Of a stretch of DNA of 47,764 nt, positions 18,348 through 25,599 are shown piece after piece. Position numbers and translations under genes: made by a program. Position 1 is the first letter of the stretch. Each line of letters begins with the position of its first letter. The stretch comes from Nitrospirota bacterium. Its GTDB lineage: Bacteria > Nitrospirota > Nitrospiria > Nitrospirales > Nitrospiraceae. The notes under the pieces are model-generated. The model did no database searches, was not told the origin of the DNA, and worked only from the letters and a program-made list of their open reading frames with translations. The stretch covers positions 1 to 47,764 of the forward strand of contig JAUXQT010000112.1 in assembly GCA_030682135.1 (NCBI GenBank). The letters are read 5' to 3'.

Positions 18348-18929
18348 ATGAATGATGGACTTGAGATGAAAATTCCAAAGACGGCTCTTGGACGAAATGT
18401 TTGGAGGTTGCGTTCATGGTGGGAATGGTCTGAAGAAGAATTGGCTTCGCGCGCGGGAGTCAAGATTTCTCTTGTGAAAGGTATTGAGCGGAGGGCTAAC
18501 GATCCTCGACTGAGCGAATTAACGGCCATTGCAAAAGCGATGAAAATAGATGTGATTGCTTTGATGTCGCCTTTAGGTGAACTCATTTCTTGCAGTAAGA
18601 GCGAAAAGGAACGGTTGTTTCGTAAGGTCAGAAAAGCTGACCGGTTGGATTGTTGGGAGTGGACGGGGGCTCTCAATTACAAATCCGGCAAGAATGCATA
18701 TGGGCAAATTCGTATGACCGGAGGAGTGCTCATCTATGTTCACCGACTGTCCTACGCTATTGTGGCACCTCTTCCCAAGCGGTGGACCATTGATCACAAG
18801 TGTCGCAACAGACTTTGTGTCAATCCTGCTCATCTTAAGGCTACGCCATTCGGTGGAAATATCGCTGAACGCGATAGCCGGAGACAGGACGACTTTCGGA
18901 ATGGCGGTGCGAAAATAAATAGGTTGTGA
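18348..18929 (+). CDS. HTH-HNH nuclease fusion
   Basis: 193 residues from the ATG at 18348 with AAGG upstream; 18366 is another in-frame ATG. Residues about 10-75 are an XRE/Cro-type helix-turn-helix (LGRNVWRLR...EEELASRAGVK...). After a linker, residues about 100-175 form an HNH module: CWEWTGAL, HRLSYAI, then DHKCRNRLCVNPAHL with His150, Cys152, Cys157, Asn159 and His162. Such HNH modules occur in phage-type and homing endonucleases. A DNA-reading domain directly joined to the nuclease is less usual. The gene is more AT-rich than its neighbours (for example GAAGAAGAATTGGC), which suggests recent transfer. No partner gene is present. Confidence 0.8.
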   Translation: MNDGLEMKIPKTALGRNVWRLRSWWEWSEEELASRAGVKISLVKGIERRANDPRLSELTAIAKAMKIDVIALMSPLGELISCSKSEKERLFRKVRKADRLDCWEWTGALNYKSGKNAYGQIRMTGGVLIYVHRLSYAIVAPLPKRWTIDHKCRNRLCVNPAHLKATPFGGNIAERDSRRQDDFRNGGAKINRL

Positions 18930-19014
18930 GCCTTTGTTTTACGGTCTGGCGTGCGGGGCCAGTGCTGTAACCGTTTCGGAAATCCCCTCGAGTTGAGCCT
19001 GCCGGAAGATGACC
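18926..19014. repeat. Repeat C, copy 1
   Basis: Starts at the HNH stop region with TGTGAGCCTTTGTTTTACGG and ends with GAGTTGAGCCTGCCGGAAG. Its first half matches 22802-22840 and its second half matches 19125-19181 and 22185-22222. It is interspersed and not strongly palindromic. Confidence 0.55.
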
Positions 19015-19090
19015 ACTTCATCCTTCTCCTGCAGAAGAAGCTCGTCTCTCGTGCTCGTGGGGGAGCTGATAGCGAATGGGGGAGGGAAAA

Positions 19091-19181
19091 GGTGTCAGGA
19101 ACCAATACCTGAGTTAATTCGGTTGCAGGTGCATAACCGGTTCCGAAATTTCCGCGAGTTGAACCTACCGGGAAGCTGACC
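19091..19181. repeat. Repeat C, copy 2
   Basis: GGTGTCAGGAACCAATACCT through AGTTGAACCTACCGGGAAGC. It is nearly identical to 22137-22230 over about 85 bp. Confidence 0.75.
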
Positions 19182-19378
19182 GTTCCATTCTGTTTCCTCC
19201 AAACATCGATTGCCGTCACGATGCGCCGTCGTGTCGCAGGAAACGAAGCTTGGCGAAGCGTTAAGGGGATAGGCTTGTAGGCTTTTCCACTTTTCCCTCT
19301 AGGGTGGCCTGGTTTACTCCCTGACTGCGCGCATCGAACGACGTGCATGCTCCATCCAAGCTTGCTCGGTCTCTCTTT

Positions 19379-19479
19379 TAGGGATGGGGGCTGATTGATC
19401 TTCCACTGCGCGCGTCCAACGAGGGCCTTCTGAGGCCGCGCGTTGCGCGAGCACTGAAGATCATCAGCCTCCATCCCCT
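19379..19479. repeat. Palindromic repeat B, copy 4, long arms
   Basis: About 101 bp: GGGATGGGGGCTGATTGATC and TTC at the left pair with GAAGATCATCAGCCTCCATC at the right, enclosing the repeat B core (CCAACGAGGGCC...GGCCGCGCGTTGCGCGAGC). This copy is inverted relative to the others. Confidence 0.75.
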
Positions 19480-19480
19480 T

Positions 19481-19576
19481 CGCGTTGCGTATGCAAGGGG
19501 AGTCATCAGGCCGCCCCTCTCCTTCTCCACTCCGAGCCATACGCTATAGGCCATCAGCCATATGCTCTTTTCTTCA
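19481..19576 (+). repeat. Direct repeat D, left copy, upstream of vapBC
   Basis: Runs from CGCGTTGCGTATGCAAGGGG to CATATGCTCTTTTCTTC. The right copy is at 20430-20516. The two flank the toxin-antitoxin pair in the same orientation. Confidence 0.75.
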
Positions 19577-19679
19577 GACGCGAGGCGCTGGAGCTGAGGT
19601 CTCTGCCACGTTCAATCTTGACAGCCATACGGTGGAGTGGCATCCTGTTGTTGAAATAATCAACAATAGGAGCCCCGCT

Positions 19680-19913
19680 ATGGCCACTGTGAACTTCAGC
19701 GTGCCGCTCGATGTCAAGGAAGCGTTTGACAAGGCCTTTCGTCGTCAGAATAAAAGCGCAGTGTTGACGGAGCTGATGCGGCAGGCGGTGGAGGAACGGC
19801 AGCGGCGTCATCGGCGTGCCAAGGCCGTGGAGAAGTTATTGGCGTTGCGGAAGGGGTCGCGACCTGTCACCGAAAAAGATGTTCGAACGGCCAGGAGGGC
19901 TGGAAGGCCGTGA
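19680..19913 (+). CDS. Antitoxin of VapBC-type pair
   Basis: 77 residues from the ATG at 19680 with AGGAG a few bases upstream. The N-terminal strand-helix (ATVNFSVPLDVKEAFDKAF) and the following helix (SAVLTELMRQAVEERQRR) suggest a ribbon-helix-helix DNA-binding antitoxin; the basic C-terminus (KAVEKLLALRKGSRP) would contact the toxin. The toxin gene begins inside its stop (GTGA), the usual tight coupling. It should neutralise the PIN toxin and repress its own promoter. The exact antitoxin family is not certain. It sits inside direct repeat D. Confidence 0.75.
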   Translation: MATVNFSVPLDVKEAFDKAFRRQNKSAVLTELMRQAVEERQRRHRRAKAVEKLLALRKGSRPVTEKDVRTARRAGRP

Positions 19914-20347
19914 CGACGGTGGTGCTCGATGCGAGCGTCGTCGTGAAGTGGATCTTTGCAGATCGTGCCGAGGAATCGCATTCCCTCCAAGCCCTTCAAA
20001 TTCTGCAGCTCATCAAGGAATCGCGTATCTCGGTTGTTCAGCCGCCACACTGGCTTGTCGAAGTGGCTGCAGTCACGGTGCGGTTGGATCCTCAACGCGC
20101 CCGTCAGGCGGTCTCGCTCCTGCATGCCCTTGAGTTTCCCGTCTCTGCCAGTATCGAGGTCTATCGAACGGCCTGCGAGCTGTCGGCCTCACTGAATCAG
20201 CATCTGTTCGACGCCTTGTATCACGCGGTGGCTCTCAGCGAGCCTGGAGCCGTATTGGTGACGGCCGATGAACAGTATTATCGGAAAGCGTACAAGGCTG
20301 GAGGGATTGTGAGATTGAGAGAGTATAGCTTGGCATCCCTTGAGTGA
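19910..20347 (+). CDS. vapC: PIN-domain toxin, VapC-type
   Basis: 145 residues starting at GTG, overlapping the antitoxin stop by four bases. The PIN-domain acidic residues are in place: Asp7 in VVLDAS, Glu51 in HWLVEVAAV, Asp101 in LFDALYHA and Asp120 in VTADEQYY. VapC toxins are Mg2+-dependent RNases that cut tRNA or rRNA. The length is usual for the family, with no frameshift, so the toxin is probably active unless held by the partner. Flanking direct repeats and nearby HNH and antitoxin genes point to a mobile or accessory patch. Confidence 0.9.
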   Translation: MTTVVLDASVVVKWIFADRAEESHSLQALQILQLIKESRISVVQPPHWLVEVAAVTVRLDPQRARQAVSLLHALEFPVSASIEVYRTACELSASLNQHLFDALYHAVALSEPGAVLVTADEQYYRKAYKAGGIVRLREYSLASLE

Positions 20348-20404
20348 AAGCGTTTGCCCTGACATGAATGGGGCTCTCACGAGAAGTATGGGAGGGTGGA
20401 CTAG

Positions 20405-20459
20405 ATGGTCTCCTATGCTCGTGGAACCGCGCGTTGCGCGAGCAAGGGGAATAATCAGG
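20405..20459. repeat. Palindromic repeat B, partial copy 5
   Basis: ATGGTCTCCTATGCTCGTGG plus CGCGCGTTGCGCGAGC. It joins directly to direct repeat D right copy, so the two families are mosaic here. Confidence 0.55.
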
Positions 20460-20516
20460 CAGCCCCTCTCCCTCCGCTCCGAGCCATACGCCATTAGCCA
20501 TATGCTCTTTTCTTCT
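20430..20516 (+). repeat. Direct repeat D, right copy, downstream of vapBC
   Basis: CGCGTTGCGCGAGCAAGGGG through CATATGCTCTTTTCTTC. It differs from the left copy by a few substitutions and about ten missing bases (ATAGGCCATC region). Confidence 0.75.
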
Positions 20517-20524
20517 TGTGACTG

Positions 20525-20740
20525 CTAGCTGTAGGTCTGGTCGTCTCGCTTGGCGAGTTTGAGGAGCACGACTTTTTTGCGCTGGTCGTCGATATCGTAC
20601 AGGACTCGGCAGGGACCGACTCGCAGCCGATACTCGGCGGTGAAGCGTGCCACGATGAGTTCTCCGATCAGCTTCTTGGTCCGCTTGCCCTGAGGGCGTG
20701 GGTTGGTTTTGAGGGATCTGACGGCGGCGACTAGAAGCCC
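20525..20740 (-). pseudogene. RelE/ParE-type toxin lacking its N-terminus
   Basis: Translating the minus strand in the frame that stops at 20525-20527 gives about 70 residues of RelE-fold toxin: VAAVRSLKTNPRPQG, then YRLRVGPCRVLYDIDDQRKK and VVLLKLAKRDD, ending TYS. RelE-type toxins normally have about 25-30 residues before this point (first strand and helix). Here there are none: the frame enters directly from inside the antitoxin gene, and no ATG, GTG or TTG start lies at a usable place. The antitoxin stop is seven bases inside it. I read this as a toxin whose 5' end was deleted, leaving an orphan antitoxin. A -1 shift at a run of seven A's (20742-20748) would fuse the two frames, but the toxin would still lack its first part. 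Confidence 0.75.
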
Positions 20741-21012
20741 ATTTTTTTGAAGAGCCTCTCCGCAGGGACTTCTTTCCCTTGCGTATACTCGGTTCGTGCT
20801 CGTTCGATTTCCGCGAGTAGCTTCTTGTCCTTTAACTCGTTGAGGGTGTCGACCAAGTTCAGCATGTCTTCGTAGGGAACGAGGAACGACACGGGTTTGC
20901 CGTGAGAGAGGACCATCGTGGGGGATTTCGAGCGGATCAGTTTCGATAATTGCGCTTGGGCGTCACGTACGTTGACCGGCTTTGCTTTTCGCACCAGGTT
21001 TGTCGTGCTCAT
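20731..21012 (-). CDS. Phd/YefM-type antitoxin, apparently orphan
   Basis: 93 residues from the ATG at 21012, which has GGAGG eight bases upstream; the longer frame to 21036 is not needed. The N-terminus (VNVRDAQAQLSKLIR) and the phrase VLSHGKPVSFLVPYED are the Phd fold that binds operator DNA. The C-terminal helix (EIERARTEYTQGKEVPAERL) is where toxin would bind, and it looks complete. The paired toxin gene downstream has lost its start. A palindromic element occupies the bases immediately upstream, where the operator would be. Confidence 0.85.
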   Translation of the reverse strand: MSTTNLVRKAKPVNVRDAQAQLSKLIRSKSPTMVLSHGKPVSFLVPYEDMLNLVDTLNELKDKKLLAEIERARTEYTQGKEVPAERLFKKMGF

Positions 21013-21039
21013 GTCATGCCTCCAATTGTATGGCACTTT

Positions 21040-21244
21040 TAGCAGGATGCTGAAAAAGTCCGCCAGCGGCGTTCTCGCTTCACGAAGAGGCTCAACGTAC
21101 CAACTAGTACGCCTCGCCTCTTCGCTCGCTGCGGCCTTGCTGGACGGCCTTTTTGAGCATCCTGTGGTTGTTCGGGCTGCGGTGCCACTCGGAGTATTGT
21201 GGCCGTTTTTTTCGCATGCACCGAATTTTCCCGCAGCCTGTTAG
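21040..21244 (-). repeat. Palindromic element P, full copy (inverted)
   Basis: 205 bp with terminal inverted repeats: TAGCAGGATGCTGAAAAAG at one end and AAAATTTTCCCGCAGCCTGTTA region at the other. Read on the minus strand it matches 44459-44662 over its full length (roughly 85-90% by eye), including TACTCCGAGTGGC and GAACAACCACAGGATGCTC. The first 127 bp equal the short copies. It lies 27 bases upstream of the orphan antitoxin start. Confidence 0.85.
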
Positions 21245-21549
21245 AGATTGGCAGATTCCATCATGCCCGGCAAGGTTGACGTTGCATGCGGGTACAGAGT
21301 GGTCGCATGCTCATGCTTGTATGTTTTCATAGGTTGAGTCTGCCGGGAAGCTGCCCGCTATATTCGTATTCCCACTGCACATCGATCTTCTTCGCAGGGA
21401 TGGCAGGGCCTTGAGCACGGCTTGTTAGGGAACGAGGGTGGTCAAGGTCTCAAGGCCTGTGCGGGTTGTCTTTCTAATTCCTGTTAGGTAAGACAGTATT
21501 GGCACTGTCGTGGAGTGTCGTGTTTCAAGGACATGATGGGAGGGGAGAC
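21245..21549. other. 305-bp gap, only a trace of repeat C
   Basis: A short match to the end of repeat C (GGTTGAGTCTGCCGGGAAGC) is at 21333-21352. Otherwise no gene, terminator or RNA was recognised. Confidence 0.4.
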
Positions 21550-22116
21550 ATGGATCACGGTTTGATCGCACATCTTGGGCCGCTTGCGGCGTTGGCTGGA
21601 ATGTGGGAGGGGCAGAAGGGGGAGGATGTGGCGCCTTCGGACGATCGCGGGACTGAGCGCAATCAGTTCCGTGAACGGATGACCTTCGAGCCTATGGGCC
21701 CGGTCCGCAATCACGAACAAACGCTCTATGGGTTACGCTATGCCACGACGGTGTGGCGTCTCGGGGAGACGGAGCCCTTTCACGAGGAACTGGGCTACTG
21801 GCTCTGGGATGCCCAGGCCAAGCAAGTGCTCCGCTGTTTCATTGTGCCCCGCGGGGTCACGGTGATTGCCGGTGGGACGGTCGAACCGTCGGCCAAATCC
21901 TTCTCTCTTGCGGCGGACGTGTCGTCGCACACCTACGGCATATGCTCGAATCAATTTTTAGACAAGGCATTCAAGACGGTGCGATATGAACTGACCGTCA
22001 CGGTGCTGGATGCCGATCGGTTTCGGTATGAGGAGGATACACAACTCCAGATTCCTGGCCAAGCAAAGCTGTTCCATCACACGGATCAGAACACCCTCTC
22101 ACGTGTCAAGTCATGA
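21550..22116 (+). CDS. Nitrobindin/THAP4-like beta-barrel protein
   Basis: 188 residues from the ATG at 21550, preceded by AGGGGAG. It begins HLGPLAALAGMWEGQKGED, the place where nitrobindin/THAP4-type haem barrels (DUF1794, FABP-like) have G-x-W-x-G. Further on it reads HEELGYWLW and YELTVTVLD, as in that fold's middle and last strands. If the assignment is right it may bind haem or a fatty ligand and scavenge NO/peroxynitrite. The usual C-terminal His ligand could not be aligned confidently; there is HHT near the end. It is divergent from the family and sits alone, followed by repeat C. Confidence 0.6.
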   Translation: MDHGLIAHLGPLAALAGMWEGQKGEDVAPSDDRGTERNQFRERMTFEPMGPVRNHEQTLYGLRYATTVWRLGETEPFHEELGYWLWDAQAKQVLRCFIVPRGVTVIAGGTVEPSAKSFSLAADVSSHTYGICSNQFLDKAFKTVRYELTVTVLDADRFRYEEDTQLQIPGQAKLFHHTDQNTLSRVKS

Positions 22117-22136
22117 GTGGATGGTAGAGAGATATA

Positions 22137-22230
22137 AGGTGGCAGGAACCAATGCCTGAGTTAATTCGGTTGCAGGGGCATAACCAGTTCTGAAATCTCC
22201 TCGAGTTGAGCTTGCCGGACGCCGATCGCC
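22137..22230. repeat. Repeat C, copy 3
   Basis: AAGGTGGCAGGAACCAATGC to GAGCTTGCCGG and beyond; nearly identical to 19091-19181. Starts about 20 bases after the barrel protein's stop. Confidence 0.75.
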
Positions 22231-22319
22231 GGATTCTCCATTCACTTATCGCGATTACTGCCTTTCAAGGGTGGCTGAGCCCTGAGCGTAATTCGCCGGA
22301 GGAATGGGGTGCCCATCGA

Positions 22320-22394
22320 GACTGTGCCGGGAAGGAAGGCGGAAACTGACTGAGTCCGCGAAGGAATTTCCGAAGGTTTCCGCCCGGCACAGTC
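22320..22394. other. Strong inverted repeat, possible structured RNA
   Basis: GACTGTGCCGGG (22320-22331) pairs with CCCGGCACAGTC (22383-22394), and GGCGGAAAC with GTTTCCGCC lies inside. The whole stretch can form a stem of about 20 pairs with a 29-base loop. No T-run follows, so a terminator is doubtful. The surrounding 22231-22636 holds no supported gene. Confidence 0.5.
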
Positions 22395-22636
22395 CGAACG
22401 GGCCGTTCCGGAGGCGTTGAAGCGAAGGGCTCTGCTACCCCGTGTATTTCCAGTGCGGACGTCTTCCTCTCCTCTGTGCCTGTACTCGTTACCCTTCGAA
22501 GTTACAAGTTTATTGGTTAGCAGACCTAGGGCGACTCCATTACATCGTTGTTTGTGCATCCAGGTGTTGGCATCGGCCTTGCTCATGCTCTGTATGTAGC
22601 GGAGTCCATACCTATTGGCATTGAAGGCGTGATGCG

Positions 22637-22891
22637 ATGAACATTCTCTGTGCATGGTGCGAAGAGGAAGGAAAACAGGCGCTCATCGGTGTGACCGGAT
22701 CCGATCCCTGTGCGATGGCCACACATGGCATTTGTCGGCAGCACGAAATGGCGCTTTTGAAGCAGATTGCCGCTCTCGCTCGCAAGCTGAAACGGAATGA
22801 TCGTGAGCCTCTGTTGTACGGTAGGGCGCGTGGGGGCGGGGCCGTTCCCACCGCAGTCCATTCCCGCAAGTTGAACCTGCCGGCACGCTGA
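22637..22891 (+). CDS. Small Cys/His protein whose tail comes from repeat C
   Basis: 84 residues from ATG. The first part has CAWC near the start and HGICRQH in the middle: a C-x2-C...H-x2-C-x2-H layout that may bind a metal. The following helix is KQIAALARKLKRND. After that, REPLLYGRAR to KLNLPAR is encoded by a copy of repeat C, so the last 30 residues or so may be an accident of repeat insertion. There is no close ribosome-binding site apart from GGCGTGATGCG. Function unknown. Confidence 0.55.
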   Translation: MNILCAWCEEEGKQALIGVTGSDPCAMATHGICRQHEMALLKQIAALARKLKRNDREPLLYGRARGGGAVPTAVHSRKLNLPAR

Positions 22892-22893
22892 CT
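22802..22893. repeat. Repeat C, copy 4, inside the end of the small gene
   Basis: CGTGAGCCTCTGTTGTACGG matches the bases just after the HNH gene, and AGTTGAACCTGCCGGCACGC matches the end of the other copies. Confidence 0.55.
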
Positions 22894-22940
22894 GCTATCG
22901 TCTGTCCCCCTCAATACCGATTGTCAGCAGGCTGCGTCGA

Positions 22941-23348
22941 TCACGGAGCAGCTTGTGATCCAGGTTCTTGTTGCAGCGGGCCCCCCTGTAATACCTGCTG
23001 TACTGCTTCCAGCAATTCCGCCAGCTCGATGGGTTTCTTCATTGTGCGATGTGCACCCAGGAGTTTGGCCACTTCGAGAAGGTTGAGATTGCCCACGCCG
23101 CCAGTCAGAGCGATGATCTTGACGTGGGGCGATTCACGCCGCAATGTCATGGTGACTTCCAATCCGTCACTGTCCGGCATGAGCAGGTCTGTGATCACGA
23201 GCGCAACGGGATTTTGCCGAAACTGCCGAAGTCCTTCACGCCCATTGGCCGCATCCATGACGCAATATCCTGCTTCTTCCAGCACCCGGCGGAGGAGAGC
23301 GCGGATCTGGTCGTTGTCGTCAATGAGGAGGATGGAGCGAGGCGGCAC
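22941..23348 (-). CDS. Single-domain response regulator (CheY-like receiver)
   Basis: 135 residues starting at GTG, with AGGAAGG eight bases upstream. A complete receiver: acidic pair in LLIDDND, phospho-acceptor Asp in ITDLLMPDSDG, switch Thr in IIALTGG and Lys in MKKPIEL. There is no output domain, so it acts by protein contact or as a phosphate relay. No histidine kinase is next to it. Its start follows another receiver-containing gene (23687-24493) on the same strand by about 340 bases, and the two may work together. Confidence 0.9.
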   Translation of the reverse strand: MPPRSILLIDDNDQIRALLRRVLEEAGYCVMDAANGREGLRQFRQNPVALVITDLLMPDSDGLEVTMTLRRESPHVKIIALTGGVGNLNLLEVAKLLGAHRTMKKPIELAELLEAVQQVLQGGPLQQEPGSQAAP

Positions 23349-23686
23349 TATGATGCCTTCCTGTCCGCAGCCAAGACCATGTCAGTATCGTTCCAACGGG
23401 ATACGATATTGAGGCGATCGCGAATGCGTTGCACCTCGTCGATCATGCGAGTCTGCGCCACGAGCTTCCCTCTGATTACCTTGCAACCTATCACGGGTAG
23501 ATCTTGGGGCAACCTGGGCATTCAGCCAGGGCCGTACTAGGTCATGTTAGGCATTACGTAGGACTTGCACTGTCAGTTGAATATTTCGCTGGAAGGCAAT
23601 TCGAAGGCAAGGGGGGCGATCTTCTTCGCAAGGAAGGCGTAGCCCTGAGCGTCACGAGTGGGAGCGAAGGAATCGATGGGGTGGCG
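23349..23686. other. Gap between two response-regulator genes
   Basis: 338 bases, no convincing gene. The promoter for the downstream receiver gene is expected here; no clear boxes seen. Confidence 0.4.
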
Positions 23687-24493
23687 CTACGAAGCCACAG
23701 AATCCGAGAGGCTTTCCAATTGTTGCCTGATGAGGGTCATCATCCTTTCGTGGCTGAACGGCTTGAGGAGAAAGGGCACATCACTCAGGTCGATACCATT
23801 GTTGGCAAGTGAGGCTTTGGAATTGGTCGACATCATGATCGTACGGAGTCTTTTGCGTGTAGCCGTGAGACTTTTGACGAGGGTGTGGCCGTTCACCCGG
23901 GAAGAGTCTCCTTTTTCCGTTTTTAATCGAAAGGCTGGTGGCTGTAAGAGCACATCGACTAACGCCACGTGAATATCCCCTACATGTGTCGCACAGATTG
24001 CCATGGCTTCCGTACTGCCCGCAGCCTGTAAGACGTTGAACCCATCTCGTGCCAGCAATGTGTTGCAGAGGTGAAGCATGGCAGGATCGTCGTCGACGAG
24101 CAGGATCGTGTATCGACCTGCCTGAGGATTGAGCGGTGCGTGCGGTATCGACGTGGCCTCGTCCTCGAGGGTGTCCATGGTCAATTCATTGAGGCGCAGT
24201 TGATCGTTGTGAGGCAACTGAATGAATTCCACGCCGAACGAGGTGGCATTGGTCCAGCGCACTCGCGCCAGGGCCACATTCACCGGTTGAGCAGCATCGG
24301 GCAGGTAAATGCGCAGGGTTAGGTAGGCGCCAGGGGAGAGGTTCTGGGTACTCTCTACGCTACAGCCCGTGACATTCAGGTCAGTGGAATGGCCTTCGCC
24401 GTTCATTTCATGGCCGGAGGCTCCTCCTTCGAACTCGACCCGGACACGGAGAAGCACGCGGGCCTTCCGAGATTGTATTTTTGGGGAGTCCAT
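23687..24493 (-). CDS. PilZ-receiver fusion protein
   Basis: 268 residues. The N-terminal 115 residues are a PilZ domain: RVLLRVRV supplies the RxxxR region and DLNVTGCSVES the second motif, where the usual D/N-x-S-x-x-G reads D-L-N-V-T-G. Residues about 128-260 are a receiver with LLVDDDP, acceptor Asp in VALVDVLLQ, and Lys in LLKPFSHE. Between the acceptor and the next helix there is an unusual extra loop (PPAFRLKTEKGDSSRVNG). It should read c-di-GMP and be phosphorylated; there is no output other than the two. It may couple to the diguanylate cyclase at 9.4 kb. Neighbouring receiver gene suggests a shared pathway. Confidence 0.82.
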   Translation of the reverse strand: MDSPKIQSRKARVLLRVRVEFEGGASGHEMNGEGHSTDLNVTGCSVESTQNLSPGAYLTLRIYLPDAAQPVNVALARVRWTNATSFGVEFIQLPHNDQLRLNELTMDTLEDEATSIPHAPLNPQAGRYTILLVDDDPAMLHLCNTLLARDGFNVLQAAGSTEAMAICATHVGDIHVALVDVLLQPPAFRLKTEKGDSSRVNGHTLVKSLTATRKRLRTIMMSTNSKASLANNGIDLSDVPFLLKPFSHERMMTLIRQQLESLSDSVAS

Positions 24494-24832
24494 CGTCTGG
24501 GATTCAAGATCCTTTTCGGTCGGGACACATCGAGTGTGTGACGTCTAGCAATAATGGGTACATACAGTTACGTCATGCCACGTTATCTAATCGGTACGGT
24601 CTGTGAAAAGCTAAAGGCGCCAAGTACGTATAGTACGGATCGCACTGGGCACCGTCGGCCTCAGTCTTTATGTTCGCCGTATTATGGAGCTGAGGTGGGG
24701 GAAATCCAAGGGAAACGTAAGATATTGCAGTCTCAGCCATGCACTCGAGAGACAGAGGCAGTGGAATGATAGTCGAGGGGGCAGAGGGCATACGCCCCCT
24801 GCCCCCTCAGAGATAGATCCAATGACAATTGT
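24494..24832. other. Gap with a strong hairpin
   Basis: 339 bases without a supported gene. It contains the 24775-24808 hairpin, placed 24 bases after the DUF1566 stop, as a terminator would be for that minus-strand gene. Confidence 0.4.
24775..24808 (-). terminator. Hairpin after the DUF1566 gene
   Basis: GAGGGGGCAG A GGGC ATAC GCCC C CTGCCCCCTC is a near-perfect foldback of about 14 pairs. It has no T-run on either strand, so Rho-independent termination is uncertain; it may protect the 3' end. Confidence 0.45.
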
Positions 24833-25471
24833 TCAGTATGCAGATTCTTGCATCGAACCGCGGACGCACCAGAGGTAGTTACCTGTGGATTTACTGCTGA
24901 GGCCTACGAGGCCATCCTGGAAGTTTATGGCAAACTTGGTAGTAGAGCTCTCCGCATTCGACGTCGCCGACCAGTAGGGACCCAGGTGGACGCCTGTAAA
25001 TACGCCTGGGACGAAGGGTGGCGGCAACGACGGGTCAATCAAGCTTGCCAACTCCACCACCGAGGGGAGCCGCCACCCTCTTGTGCCCCCGACGTTCTTG
25101 TCGACACATTGGAGGCGGGCATCGCTCCAGGTGGGCCCTGGCGTGAGCATGGCCGGCGATTGCTCCCAGACCAGTCCGGTATTATTGTCCCTTACCGCTG
25201 CGCTTCCAAAGTCCGTCAAGACGGTAAAACGCGACGCGGATGGATTGTGAGTGTCCCACCGCATCGTATGATTGCCAGCTCCGCCTCCGCCACTACTGTT
25301 GAGCTTTGTCAGGATCTCGTTAAGCTTAGCCAGTATTTGTTTAAAGGGGTTCTGGTAGCTGTGAGCTTCAGCAGGTGTGGCTCCCTCGCCGTAATTCGAC
25401 AGGACAAGGCCTCCGATGAGAATCACCGCTCCAAACCCACTCAACCATCTACTTGCTCTAGGTTGCATCAT
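24833..25471 (-). CDS. DUF1566-domain secreted protein
   Basis: 212 residues from the ATG at 25471. AAGGAGG lies against an earlier ATG (25480), so the later one, nine bases on, fits the usual spacing better. The N-terminus is a signal peptide (FGAVILIGGLVLSNYGEGA). A short helix (PFKQILAKLNEILTKLN) and a Gly-rich linker precede the DUF1566/Lcl C-terminal domain, with the marks DNNTGLVWEQS, TWSDARLQC, RGWRLPSVVEL, YWSATS and LWCVRG. Proteins with this domain are often exported or surface-bound; the function is not known. It is in the same direction as the receiver genes but far from them. Confidence 0.85.
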   Translation of the reverse strand: MMQPRASRWLSGFGAVILIGGLVLSNYGEGATPAEAHSYQNPFKQILAKLNEILTKLNSSGGGGAGNHTMRWDTHNPSASRFTVLTDFGSAAVRDNNTGLVWEQSPAMLTPGPTWSDARLQCVDKNVGGTRGWRLPSVVELASLIDPSLPPPFVPGVFTGVHLGPYWSATSNAESSTTKFAINFQDGLVGLSSKSTGNYLWCVRGSMQESAY

Positions 25472-25599
25472 GATGTTCATCCTCCTTGGTGATCTTGCGG
25501 TTGCACCGACTGACTGACTCTAGGCCTACTGTCTCTCGTGAAGTGTTTGATCTCTTCCTACTTCTCTGTCCATCTGTTCCCGTACCACTCTATCCCGCC

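Noticed and set aside
20525-20760. Programmed -1 frameshift joining antitoxin and toxin
   Set aside because: The A7 run is slippery, but the joined protein would still lack the toxin's N-terminal part, so it would not make a working toxin.
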